Part shown: positions 7,548 through 16,313 of the stretch, one piece after another
Numbering within the stretch: position 1 is the first letter of the stretch
Layout of the letters: every line of letters begins with the position of its first letter
Origin: Mucilaginibacter pineti
GTDB lineage: Bacteria; Bacteroidota; Bacteroidia; Sphingobacteriales; Sphingobacteriaceae
Assembly: GCF_900101875.1 (NCBI RefSeq)
Contig: NZ_FNAI01000019.1
Span: 1 to 64,000 of the forward strand
DNA: 64,000 nucleotides
Reading direction: 5' to 3'
Notes under the pieces: generated by a model
Database searches by the model: none
Told to the model about the DNA's origin: nothing
What the model saw: the letters and a program-made list of their open reading frames with translations, nothing else
Program-made: the position numbers and the translations under genes

Positions 7548-9131
7548 TTAATGTGCGGCATCTGCCAGGCTTACTTTGGAACTGGATTTCTTAATAAACA
7601 ACAATACCAGCGGAACAAATATTACGAACAGGATGCCGACCATCATGAAAACATCCATGTAGGAAAGCAGCGTAGCCTGCACCGTAACCGAACCGTCCAG
7701 CATTTGATAAGCGGTATTCCGTGACGTTAAGCTGTCCAGGCCATGCGTCCGCATCCCGGCAGCCAGTTGAGCAACCCGGTTTTGTACATTCAGATCATTG
7801 ACATTCAGTTTGCTCACCATGTCCACCCGATGAATGCTCGTTTCCCTGGACAAAAAAGTGGAAATCAGCGCTACCCCAAATGAGCCGCCCAATTGGCGCA
7901 TCATGCCAGTAAAAGCGGCGCCCTGACCGATCTCCTGTCCTTTAAGTGTAGACAAGGACATGGTACTTACCGGCACGGATAATAAGCCCATGCCCAGCCC
8001 CCTAACGATCAATGGCCAAAAGAAATCTCCCGCGCTGGTATCGGGCACGATGATCTTGTAACACATCATACAAAAAATATAAAAGATGAACATGCCCAGG
8101 GCGATCAGGTATTTTTGTTGAACACCTCTTTGTATGAGCATAGCCACTACCGGCATCATCACCGCTACGAACAAGGTACTGGGTAATTGCAGTACACCGG
8201 CCTGCTGGGCGGTCCAGCCCAAAAGTGACTGGGTAAATAGCGGGATCACGAAGGTGGATCCGAACGTGCCAAAACCCATAATGAAAGACAACATAACCCC
8301 CATCCGTAAGTTACCGTTTTTTAACACTCTCAGGTTAACCACCGGGAACCTGGTTTCCAGCTGGCGCCAGACAAATAAATACAAGCCCAGGAAAGCGGTA
8401 ATGCATAAAGTGATGATCAATTTGCTATTGAACCAGTCATCTTCCTGCCCTTTTTCCAGCACATACTGTAAAGAGGAGATACCGACGGTCAGCAAAAATA
8501 TTCCGGCCCAGTCGATCTCGCTGGCAGTTCTCTTTTGTTCATATTTCGGGCTTCTTACATATGACAAGGTTAATAACGTGGCAACGATACCCACCGGGAT
8601 ATTGATAAAGAAGATAAACGGCCAGGAAAAGTTATCTACGATGTAGCCGCCCAGCGGAGGGCCCAGGGTTGGCCCGACAATAATACCTAAAACATAGATG
8701 GCCTGGGCCATCGCACGTTTTTCTGGCGGCCAGCTCTCGGTGATGATCGTTTGCGAAGTGACCAGCAAGGCGCCGCCGCCCATTCCTTGTAAGAACCGAA
8801 AAATGATCAGCTCCGTAATCGAATGCGCATTGCCGCATAGGAAGGAACATATGGTAAAAATTATAATGGATGCCGCAAAATAATTCCGCCGGCCAAATTG
8901 CTGGGATAGCCAACTGGTTAAGGGTATAATGATCACGTTGGCCAAAGAATAGGCAGTGATCACCCAACTGATCTCGTTTAAAGTAGCGCCTAAGCTACCG
9001 CGCATATTGTTTAGCGCAACATTTACGATCGTAGTGTCTATGATCTCCAGTAACGCGCAAAATACTGCGGTAACGGTGATGATCACCAGCCGCGGTCCAT
9101 GTTCAACTAACGATTCGCTCTGCTGTTGCAT
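7548..9131 (-). CDS. MFS drug exporter, DHA2 (EmrB/QacA) family
   Basis: 527 aa, about 14 transmembrane helices. Motif C of drug antiporters is seen in the fifth helix (LGIIVGPTLGPPLGG), and the family's conserved N-terminal D-T-T-I-V-N-V-A-L motif follows the first helix start. It would expel lipophilic drugs with H+ uptake. No EmrA-type adaptor or TolC partner is adjacent, so it may work alone in the inner membrane or with a partner encoded elsewhere. First gene of a unit with MarR and an antiporter. Its promoter reads well (9150-9181). Confidence 0.92.
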   Translation of the reverse strand: MQQQSESLVEHGPRLVIITVTAVFCALLEIIDTTIVNVALNNMRGSLGATLNEISWVITAYSLANVIIIPLTSWLSQQFGRRNYFAASIIIFTICSFLCGNAHSITELIIFRFLQGMGGGALLVTSQTIITESWPPEKRAMAQAIYVLGIIVGPTLGPPLGGYIVDNFSWPFIFFINIPVGIVATLLTLSYVRSPKYEQKRTASEIDWAGIFLLTVGISSLQYVLEKGQEDDWFNSKLIITLCITAFLGLYLFVWRQLETRFPVVNLRVLKNGNLRMGVMLSFIMGFGTFGSTFVIPLFTQSLLGWTAQQAGVLQLPSTLFVAVMMPVVAMLIQRGVQQKYLIALGMFIFYIFCMMCYKIIVPDTSAGDFFWPLIVRGLGMGLLSVPVSTMSLSTLKGQEIGQGAAFTGMMRQLGGSFGVALISTFLSRETSIHRVDMVSKLNVNDLNVQNRVAQLAAGMRTHGLDSLTSRNTAYQMLDGSVTVQATLLSYMDVFMMVGILFVIFVPLVLLFIKKSSSKVSLADAAH

Positions 9132-9149
9132 AAGATATTAAATATAATG

Positions 9150-9200
9150 CAAAGTTAGAATTCCAACAGTTTAAATTCAAACTATTTTTTCGTGTTTGAA
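9150..9200 (-). promoter_or_regulatory. Promoter and MarR-type dyad before exporter gene
   Basis: On the minus strand a -33 TTTG (9178-9181) and a -7 TAACTTTG (9150-9157) are 20 bp apart, the ideal Bacteroidetes spacing, giving a leader of about 10-15 nt. A dyad TTCAAAC-N11-GTTTGAA (9176-9182 / 9194-9200) covers the -33 element and is a candidate operator for the MarR protein of this group. Confidence 0.6.
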
Positions 9201-9381
9201 CTAATGTAGCTTTTGGGTGGTTCAGGCCAAAGCGATTCTTTTCGTTTCAAGCATACGGATCACAAGCCCTGCGAGCGTATATCCGATGCAGCGCTTTATT
9301 AAATTCTGACTGGAGGACGTTTGGTTGTTTTGATCCCCACAATAAGCTTCTGTTAACTTTTTATGCCGATCTTATCCCTCT

Positions 9382-10842
9382 TTAACATGGCAACGTAAAC
9401 CAGAAAGTACTTCCTTGATTTAGTTTGCTTTCAGCCCATATTTTGCCCTGATGCCGCATGACGATCTCATAACATAAGTAAAGTCCTATGCCCAGCCCGG
9501 AAATTTGCGGGTTCTTGTCATCAACCCGGTAGAACCTCGAAAATATATCGTTTAGCTTATCCGGTGCTATTCCAACGCCATGATCCTTGACCCCGATTTT
9601 TATAAAATCACTTTCTCTGCTTAAGTAAACCTCAATTTTATGCTGGCCAGGCGCATATCTTATAGCATTGGTTAACAAATTGATCATGACTTGTTCTATT
9701 CGATGTGCATCCCCGTAAATAAGCTGCTCGTTTAAATCAGTATGCAAACTGATCTCATAGCCTTCATTCGAATGGGAAATTAGGTCGATCGCATCCTCTA
9801 CTACTTCTCGAATAGCTAATGCCTCATTCGAGAATTGCAGTTTCCCAGCTTCAATTTTAGACACGTCCAGCAGATCGGCCACTAAAGCGCTTAACTTAGC
9901 CACCTGTTTTTTTGTCTTCTGAACGAACATTTTGTTTTTTTCATCAGTTACGCGTTGGGAAAGGATCTGCATGTAACCATGTATACTGGTTAAAGGTGTT
10001 TTAAGCTCGTGGCTTGCGAGTGCTATAAATTCATCCTTTTTAGCGTTAAGATCTTTCAACTGTTCATAGAGGTCAGCCTTTTCCTTTTGCGTAGCGTGGT
10101 CGCCGCTGATATCACGGGCAATTTTTGAAGCGCCGATAATATTCCCGTTATCATCTTCTATCGGGGAGACGGATAATGAGATGGGGATCAGTTCACCGAT
10201 TTTTGTTCGTCTGAAAGTTTGAAAATGATCTACCTTATTGCCCTTTTTAATTTCACCGATTATAAAGCTTTCTTCCTGTATACGGTCAGGGGGAATAATG
10301 AGTGAAATATGTTTACCAACTGCTTCACCTTCATCGTAGCCGAAAATTTTGGTTGCGGATCTGTTCCAGCTGGTAATGATGCCATCCAAAGTTTTGCTGA
10401 TGATCGCATCATCGGAAGTATTAACAATAGCGGCGAGTGTAGCTTTTCTTTCTACCGATCTTTTCTGTTCTGATATATCCCTGGCGATTTTGGAAGCACC
10501 GATGATATTGCCGCGGCTATCTATGATCGGTGAAACGGTGACAGAGATCGGTATAAGAATGCCGCTTTTGCTTTGTCGCACCGTTTCAAAATGGTCGACT
10601 TTTTTACCGCTTTTGATCTGACCGATAATGAAATTTTCTTCTTCTAACCGGTCATCAGGGATGATCAGGGAGATATGTTTTCCGATAGCTTCCTCCGCGG
10701 TGTAACCAAACATGTTTTCCGCAGCAGGATTCCAGCTGGTAATTATTCCTTCAAGGGACTTACTGACAATAGTGTCATCGGTAGATGCAATGATCGCAGA
10801 TAGAATAGCCTGTTTTTCTTCTAATAGGTTAAAAGTGTCCAT
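9382..10842 (-). CDS. Tandem-PAS sensor histidine kinase
   Basis: 486 aa, soluble (no membrane helices). Two PAS domains (about residues 12-128 and 134-245) are near copies of each other (each has DGIITSWN, AxGKHISLIIPxDR, GNIIGASKIARDIS), a sign of internal duplication. A short coiled linker leads to the DHp domain with the phospho-His in LASHELKTPL (about 277), then the HATPase with N-box NLLTNAIRYAPG, G1 DHGVGIAP and G2 GLGIGLYL. The PAS sequence class often binds a cofactor or small ligand, not shown here. Divergent from the single-domain response regulator at 10999, its likely partner. Confidence 0.92.
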   Translation of the reverse strand: MDTFNLLEEKQAILSAIIASTDDTIVSKSLEGIITSWNPAAENMFGYTAEEAIGKHISLIIPDDRLEEENFIIGQIKSGKKVDHFETVRQSKSGILIPISVTVSPIIDSRGNIIGASKIARDISEQKRSVERKATLAAIVNTSDDAIISKTLDGIITSWNRSATKIFGYDEGEAVGKHISLIIPPDRIQEESFIIGEIKKGNKVDHFQTFRRTKIGELIPISLSVSPIEDDNGNIIGASKIARDISGDHATQKEKADLYEQLKDLNAKKDEFIALASHELKTPLTSIHGYMQILSQRVTDEKNKMFVQKTKKQVAKLSALVADLLDVSKIEAGKLQFSNEALAIREVVEDAIDLISHSNEGYEISLHTDLNEQLIYGDAHRIEQVMINLLTNAIRYAPGQHKIEVYLSRESDFIKIGVKDHGVGIAPDKLNDIFSRFYRVDDKNPQISGLGIGLYLCYEIVMRHQGKIWAESKLNQGSTFWFTLPC

Positions 10843-10998
10843 AGGTGATATTAAGCGAGGTTGTCAACGAAACTAAACTCCCAAATCTCTAAAATATTTT
10901 AACAACTAAAAAGATCCAATAGTTGAACACGGCTAAATTTCAATTTTTTCATCAATCAAATATGGTCTGCCTTTTGTTAAAGTCTTGATTTACTTGCT

Positions 10999-11358
10999 AT
11001 GAAACAGAAAATATTAGTCTTGGATGATGATCAGGACATTTTAGAAATCATATCGTATATTTTATTGGATAAAGGGTATGAAGTGGAAACACTGAATACC
11101 GGTGAGGATGTTTTTAAAGTGATACAGCAATTTCACCCTGACCTGATATTAATGGATGTCATGTTAGGCAACATGGATGGCCGGGTTATTTGCCGTCATA
11201 TAAAAAGTAGCTTGGAAACAGAGAATGTGCCTGTTATCCTGATATCGGCTTCACATAATTTATCACAATCCCTAAAGCAAGATGGCGCACCAAATGATTT
11301 TATAGCTAAGCCCTTCGATATTGATGATTTAATAAAAAAAGTGGAAGCAAATTTATAG
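10999..11358 (+). CDS. Single-domain response regulator (CheY-like)
   Basis: 119 aa receiver domain only: acidic pair DDD at residues 9-11, phospho-acceptor D53 in LILMDVML, Ser in ILISAS, and Lys in FIAKPFD. No output domain, so it would act by protein contact or as a phosphate relay. It is divergently placed 156 bp from the tandem-PAS kinase, which suggests the two form a pair. Confidence 0.9.
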   Translation: MKQKILVLDDDQDILEIISYILLDKGYEVETLNTGEDVFKVIQQFHPDLILMDVMLGNMDGRVICRHIKSSLETENVPVILISASHNLSQSLKQDGAPNDFIAKPFDIDDLIKKVEANL

Positions 11359-11562
11359 GTATTACTTATAAGACAAATATTTTTTTTAGATGTTGAATTT
11401 AAAACACAAGTTACCTTAAGCCCTTATTATCTATCTATTTCCAATGAACCGATAGTTTTCAACTCCCTTTAGATGCAATATTAGACCATTAGCGCCTGAT
11501 ATCAGGCCGGTTGATTATAACTACTCGGCCATTCATCTCCTTTTCTACGCTCGAATTTGCCG

Positions 11563-12573
11563 TCAATTGCTCCTGATCACAGGTACTACCTTGCCTGCAA
11601 ATAGCTCTACTCCTTTAATGACGTCAGTAAAATCCTGCCCGCCGATATCGATCTGCCCGACATAACGGGTAAGCCCCATGTTTTCCTTCAGATACAGCAG
11701 CTTATCAATAACCTGCTGCGGGCTCCCCGCGATCAGCGAACCGTACGGAGAAAGCATACTATGATAATGCGCTTTGGGCATGGCTTGCTTATACAAAGGC
11801 TCCAGGTAAGCAGAATAGTAGGGATAAAAATCGTTAACAGTCTCCTGGGATGTACCCGTAACATGCAAATGTGAAAAAACAGCTAAGCGCAGGTCTTGCC
11901 TTGCGTAGCCGCTTTGTTCCCAGGTTTGCTGGTAAAGATTTGCCGTTTGCGCATAGCCGGGAAGCGATCCGCCCAATACTGGAATCGCTACCGGGTATCC
12001 CATTGAAGCCGCCCGTGCCACACTGGCCGGGGAACCCGCGCCGATCCATACGGGCAGTTTTGGCTGTGCCGGCCTTGGCGCGATCTCGGCATGGTCAAGC
12101 GGCGCCCGGAACCTGCCCTGCCAGCTTACCTGCTCACTGGTATTGAGCTGCTCAAACAGTTTAAGCTTTTCCATAAAAAGGGCATCGTAATCTTTAGTGT
12201 CAAAGCCGAATAAGGAAAAGTTATCCGTAAAAGCACCTCTGCCGAATATCAGTTCGATCCGTCCCTCCGATACCAGGTCGGCGGTTGCAAATTCCTGGAA
12301 GGTACGTACCGGATCAGCTGTGCTGAGCAAGGTGGTCGCGCTGGTCAGCCTGATCCGTTTGGTAATAGCGGCCATGGCTGAAAGCGTGGTAGCTGTAGCC
12401 GAATTCACGAATTTAAGTCCGTGATGTTCGCCGACACCCAGGATATCCAAGCCTGCCTCATCTGCGATCACCGCCATTTCCAGCATCTGGCGCATCCGCT
12501 CAGTGGCAGAAACACTTTTCCCGGTTTTAGGATGGCGCACCAGGTCGCCAAAAGTATATAGACCCAGTTCCAT
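11563..12573 (-). CDS. LLM-class flavin-dependent oxidoreductase
   Basis: 336 aa, bacterial luciferase-like TIM-barrel monooxygenase. Family features: N-terminal MELGLYTFGD, VGEHHGL, IRLTSATTLLSTADPVR, GRIELIFGRGAF, and PVWIGAGSPASVARAASMGYPVAI in the FMN-phosphate site. It would use FMNH2 or F420-like flavin; substrate unknown. Its start is 1 bp beyond the end of the NmrA-like gene, so it is the last gene of the eight-gene OhrR operon. Confidence 0.88.
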   Translation of the reverse strand: MELGLYTFGDLVRHPKTGKSVSATERMRQMLEMAVIADEAGLDILGVGEHHGLKFVNSATATTLSAMAAITKRIRLTSATTLLSTADPVRTFQEFATADLVSEGRIELIFGRGAFTDNFSLFGFDTKDYDALFMEKLKLFEQLNTSEQVSWQGRFRAPLDHAEIAPRPAQPKLPVWIGAGSPASVARAASMGYPVAIPVLGGSLPGYAQTANLYQQTWEQSGYARQDLRLAVFSHLHVTGTSQETVNDFYPYYSAYLEPLYKQAMPKAHYHSMLSPYGSLIAGSPQQVIDKLLYLKENMGLTRYVGQIDIGGQDFTDVIKGVELFAGKVVPVIRSN

Positions 12574-12574
12574 A

Positions 12575-13450
12575 TTATAACTGATACGCGTTTTTCAGGA
12601 ATTCCTTTAAGGTTTCCGGCTTCCTGCCGATGAGTTGCTCCAGTTCGGTCCCCGGGAAATCGAATTCGCCCTGTGCAATAGCCTGGCAGAATGTGGCCGC
12701 GCCCATTATCGCTTCATCCGGTACGCCGACCTGTTTTAAGGTGCCGGTGAACGTTTCCACATCAGGCGCTGCATAATGTACCTGTTTGCCCGATAGTTCG
12801 GTAAGCAAGGCAGCGATATCGTAAAACGAATAAGCTTCAGCTACCGCGATCTCGTAGGTTTTATTTTCATGACCGGTACCGGTTAATACCGCTGCACCCG
12901 CAGCAGCCATATCTAAACGCGAAGTATAAGCGCACTTGCCTTCTCCTGCCGGCAGGAAGATCGTCCCGGTGTTCAGTACCTGGTCACCCATAAACATCGG
13001 TAAAACATCGGCATACAAGGCATGCTTTAAAATGGTATAAGTAAGGCCGGATGCTTTGATCAGTTTTTCAGCCAGTAAATGTGCCTGCGCCACAAAGGCG
13101 ATAGGAGAAGAGCCGTCTTCTGTTTTGCGCTGGAAGCTGGTGTAAATCACGTGACCGACTTTCGCCGCTTTTGCCGCCTGAATAATATTTTCATGCTGCC
13201 TGCTGCGATGAGCCACATCGCTGCCTGATACAAAATAGAGTTTGTCGACGCCCTGAAATGCGGCGACGAGTGAATCATGATCATTGTAATCGCCCTGAAC
13301 CAGTCGCACGCCTTTTGTATCCAGCTCATGGGCTTTCGACAGATCCCTGACCATAGCGGAGAGCTGTGCTGTTTGATCTCTGCTGATCAATTCATTGATC
13401 ACGGCTTTTCCCAGATGCCCGGTGGCCCCGGTAATTAATATATTTCCCAT
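12575..13450 (-). CDS. NmrA-like SDR (atypical, NAD(P)H-binding)
   Basis: 291 aa from ATG at 13450. The Rossmann motif GATGHLGK begins at residue 7, as usual for atypical SDRs of the NmrA/QOR2 (quinone oxidoreductase-like) type. An in-frame start at 13522 would overlap the upstream gene and add an unrelated stretch, so it is rejected. No YxxxK pair in the usual place; members act as NADPH sensors or quinone/azo reductases. Part of the OhrR operon, 25 bp after the VIT-family gene. Confidence 0.85.
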   Translation of the reverse strand: MGNILITGATGHLGKAVINELISRDQTAQLSAMVRDLSKAHELDTKGVRLVQGDYNDHDSLVAAFQGVDKLYFVSGSDVAHRSRQHENIIQAAKAAKVGHVIYTSFQRKTEDGSSPIAFVAQAHLLAEKLIKASGLTYTILKHALYADVLPMFMGDQVLNTGTIFLPAGEGKCAYTSRLDMAAAGAAVLTGTGHENKTYEIAVAEAYSFYDIAALLTELSGKQVHYAAPDVETFTGTLKQVGVPDEAIMGAATFCQAIAQGEFDFPGTELEQLIGRKPETLKEFLKNAYQL

Positions 13451-13475
13451 AGCTTGATTCTTTATTTTTAATGTA

Positions 13476-13982
13476 TTAGCCGGCGTCTCCCAGGTATAAG
13501 CCGATCGCCAGCACGATCGCACCGCCTACGATCACCTGGATGATCGTTTTGATCAGCGGCGTCTTCATGAACCTGTACCTGATATAGGCGATGGCCAGTA
13601 GTTCGAGCCCAACCACGATATAAGCCGTGTGAAGGGCAACGGTTAAATTGGGGATCAAAAAAGGAAAGGTATGGAGCATGCCCCCGATGGCTGTACCTGC
13701 CCCGGTTATCGAACCCCTGCTCCAGGGACTGCCTCTTCCCGTTACCGAACCGTCATCGGTCAATCCTTCCGCCAATCCCATACTGACGCCCGCGCCCAAA
13801 GAGGCAGCCAAACCGACAAAGAAGGCCGATAACGGTTTGCCGGTCAAGCCCGCAGCGGCGAAGATAGGCGCCATAGTAGACACGGAACCGTCCATCAGGC
13901 CAAGCAGAGCCGGTTGAACTTTTTGAATAACAAAACGGCTTTCCGCCTGCTGCTGCGCTTCCGTTATTGGTCGCATACTCAA
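13476..13982 (-). CDS. VIT/CCC1-family membrane protein, MbfA-like without ferritin domain
   Basis: 168 aa with about four to five hydrophobic segments. The sequence GLMDGSVSTMAPIFAAA and LAASLGAGVSMGLAEGL, followed by DDGSVTGRG, matches the vacuolar-iron-transporter domain found in bacterial MbfA (membrane-bound ferritin), which exports iron. Here the N-terminal ferritin-like (erythrin) domain is absent; only the membrane part remains, with a short N-terminal QAESRFVIQKVQP linker. In an operon of peroxide-defence genes an iron-export role would fit (less Fenton chemistry), but this is inference. Confidence 0.75.
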   Translation of the reverse strand: MSMRPITEAQQQAESRFVIQKVQPALLGLMDGSVSTMAPIFAAAGLTGKPLSAFFVGLAASLGAGVSMGLAEGLTDDGSVTGRGSPWSRGSITGAGTAIGGMLHTFPFLIPNLTVALHTAYIVVGLELLAIAYIRYRFMKTPLIKTIIQVIVGGAIVLAIGLYLGDAG

Positions 13983-13998
13983 ATTTTGTGTTTACTGA

Positions 13999-14754
13999 TT
14001 ATTTAGCGGTCAAACCGCCATCCGTTGGCAGTGGTACGCCTGTAATTAAGGATGCGGCATCGGAACAAAGCCATAGAGCGGCATTGGCCACTTCCTGGGG
14101 TGTCCCAAAGCGCTTCATGGGTTGATTCGCACGATACTGATCTAAAAATTGGGCGAATTCGCCCTGCGTCAGTCCGGGCGTTTCAATTGCGCCGGGGCAG
14201 ATGGCATTCACCCGGATCCCTTTTTCCGCGTACTCGATCGCCGCAGTTTTGGTCATACCCACCACCGCATGCTTCGAGGCGGAGTAAGCCACCATGTTGG
14301 GTGTCGCATCCAAACCCGCAGTAGAGGCCATATTAACGATCGATCCCTTGCCGCCTTGTTTTAAGAACTGCTGCAGCTCATACTTCATGCACAGAAATAC
14401 GCCTTTCTGGTCTACCGCTACGGTATGATCATAAACTTTTTCATCATATTCATGAAGAGGTGCAGATACACCGCCAACGCCCGCATTATTAAAGGCACAA
14501 TCCAGCCTTCCGTAGGTTTCCACTGCTTTGGCAACCATGGCCTGCACGCTGGCGCTGTCCGATACGTCCGTTTTGACAAATACTGCTTCACCACCCGCAT
14601 CACTGATCAGCTGCAGCGTCTCTGCACCGCCTTTTTCACTGAAATCTGCTACGACTACTTTAGAGCCTGCGGCAGCGAACTGCACCGCAGCGGCCTGCCC
14701 GATGCCGGAACCGGCGCCAGTGATTATGACTACTTTTTCTTTTAAACTTTCCAT
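13999..14754 (-). CDS. SDR family oxidoreductase (glucose-1-dehydrogenase-like)
   Basis: 251 aa classical SDR. Cofactor motif TGAGSGIG, NNAGVGG, catalytic Ser in NMASTAGL, YSASK pair, and C-terminal TGVPLPTDGGLTAK. The VVADFSEKGG stretch after beta-2 suggests NAD preference. Lies between the VIT gene (16 bp) and the aldo-keto reductase (46 bp) in the OhrR operon; likely reduces a carbonyl produced by oxidative damage, though the substrate is unknown. Confidence 0.9.
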   Translation of the reverse strand: MESLKEKVVIITGAGSGIGQAAAVQFAAAGSKVVVADFSEKGGAETLQLISDAGGEAVFVKTDVSDSASVQAMVAKAVETYGRLDCAFNNAGVGGVSAPLHEYDEKVYDHTVAVDQKGVFLCMKYELQQFLKQGGKGSIVNMASTAGLDATPNMVAYSASKHAVVGMTKTAAIEYAEKGIRVNAICPGAIETPGLTQGEFAQFLDQYRANQPMKRFGTPQEVANAALWLCSDAASLITGVPLPTDGGLTAK

Positions 14755-14800
14755 CGTTTCTCCTTTAGAATAATTACAAGTGTGTTATGGTAACGATAAT

Positions 14801-15820
14801 TTATATCTGCCTGTCGCCGCCTGTATAATCCAGCATCCAGTTCGGGTATTCGGCGGGTAATTTACTCGCGGCATCGAGTTGCTGTAATTCTTCCGGTGTA
14901 AATTTGAGGTCTATCGACTTCAGATTGTCCTCCAGCTGTTCCATCTTATTGGCGCCGATGATCACGGTTGTTACTGCTTGCTGATGCAACAGCCAGGCTA
15001 AGGCCAGCTGTGCTACCGTCGCACCTTTAGCCGCAGCCATGGGCTGCAAAAGATCAACTAGATCAAATGCCCGGTCCCGGTTCACCGGCGGAAAATCAAA
15101 GTTGGCACGCCGTCCGTTCTCTTTATTTTGTTCATCGCGGCTATATTTCCCGCTCAGCAAACCGCCTGCTAGTGGCGACCAAACCATCAGCCCGATCTTT
15201 TGATCGTTAAGCAATGGGATCAGTTCGCGTTCCAGGTCACGTCCGGCAATGGTATAATAGGCCTGGAGGGATACGAACCTGGAAACCTTGTTATAAAAGC
15301 TGTAATCCAATGATTTCATCAATTGCCAGGCTGCCAGGTTGCTGGCGCCGATATAGCGTACCTTACCACTTTTTACCAAATCGTCCAGTGCGCCGATCGT
15401 TTCTTCAAAGGGCGTAAGGGGATCATAACTGTGTATCTGGTAAAGGTCGATATAGTCCGTTTGGAGCCGTTTCAAACTGGCCTCGGCCTGCTGGAAGATA
15501 TGTTTACGGGTCAGGCCGCTATCGTTAGGACCGTCGCCCATTTTACCTCTTACTTTGGTTGCCAATACGAGGTCATCTCTATTCAGACCAAGATTTCGGA
15601 TCGACTGACCGGTTAGTTCTTCGCTCATCCCTTCCGAATAAACGTTGGCAGTATCGATAAAGTTAATGCCCCCGTCAATTGCCCGTTTCATCAGTGCATC
15701 GACAGGCTCCTGGCCCAGGTTGCCTATGGCGGCAAACCTTCCTTTGCCGCCGAAGGTCATCGTGCCCAGACAAAGTTCTGAGACTTTAAGCCCGGTATTT
15801 CCCAATAAATTATATTTCAT
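14801..15820 (-). CDS. Aldo/keto reductase
   Basis: 339 aa (beta/alpha)8-barrel NADPH-dependent reductase. Tetrad residues seen: Asp in FIDTANVYSEG with its Tyr, Lys in LATKVRG and His in YQIHSYD; the C-terminal cofactor loop IIGANKMEQLEDNL is typical. Related to the YajO/Gsr-type reductases of aldehydes. Fourth gene of the OhrR operon, fitting removal of reactive aldehydes from lipid peroxides. Confidence 0.92.
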   Translation of the reverse strand: MKYNLLGNTGLKVSELCLGTMTFGGKGRFAAIGNLGQEPVDALMKRAIDGGINFIDTANVYSEGMSEELTGQSIRNLGLNRDDLVLATKVRGKMGDGPNDSGLTRKHIFQQAEASLKRLQTDYIDLYQIHSYDPLTPFEETIGALDDLVKSGKVRYIGASNLAAWQLMKSLDYSFYNKVSRFVSLQAYYTIAGRDLERELIPLLNDQKIGLMVWSPLAGGLLSGKYSRDEQNKENGRRANFDFPPVNRDRAFDLVDLLQPMAAAKGATVAQLALAWLLHQQAVTTVIIGANKMEQLEDNLKSIDLKFTPEELQQLDAASKLPAEYPNWMLDYTGGDRQI

Positions 15821-15850
15821 TTCAGTAGATTTTAAAGCGATTGGCCTATG

Positions 15851-16267
15851 TTATTTAACCACCAGTTTGACATCCACATTGCCGCGTGTCGCATTAGAAT
15901 ACGGGCAACCATGATGCGCTTTATTGACCAGTTCTTCGGCTACGGCACGTTCCACGCCGGGTACTTCTACTTCCAGTGTGATCTCCAGGTTGTAACTGCC
16001 GTCTTCCTTTTTACCCAGGCTAACTTCTGCGGTAACCGAGGTCTGGCCCGCTTTGATCTTTTCAGCGCGGATAATGTTCAGCAGCGCGTTATCAAAACAG
16101 GCCGCATAACCGCCTGCAAATAAGATCTCCGGGTTCAGGTAATCGCCTTTAGGGCCGCCCAGCGATTCGGGGGTACGTACTTCGATATCCAATACGCCAT
16201 TATCCGATTTGACATGTCCGTTTCGTCCGCCGGTAGCGGTGGCTTTCGCCGTATACATTATTTCCAT
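15851..16267 (-). CDS. ohr: Organic hydroperoxide resistance protein (OsmC/Ohr family)
   Basis: 138 aa. Thiol peroxidase that reduces fatty-acid and other organic hydroperoxides. The two redox cysteines are C57 (GYAACFDNALLN) and C121 (GCPYSNATRGNVDV); the latter motif is diagnostic for Ohr as opposed to OsmC. Length is normal. Lies in the operon headed by OhrR, 30 bp before the aldo-keto reductase. Confidence 0.95.
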   Translation of the reverse strand: MEIMYTAKATATGGRNGHVKSDNGVLDIEVRTPESLGGPKGDYLNPEILFAGGYAACFDNALLNIIRAEKIKAGQTSVTAEVSLGKKEDGSYNLEITLEVEVPGVERAVAEELVNKAHHGCPYSNATRGNVDVKLVVK

Positions 16268-16313
16268 TTCGTTGGTTATTATAATTTTGAATTGATATTC
16301 TTTACTATTACTT

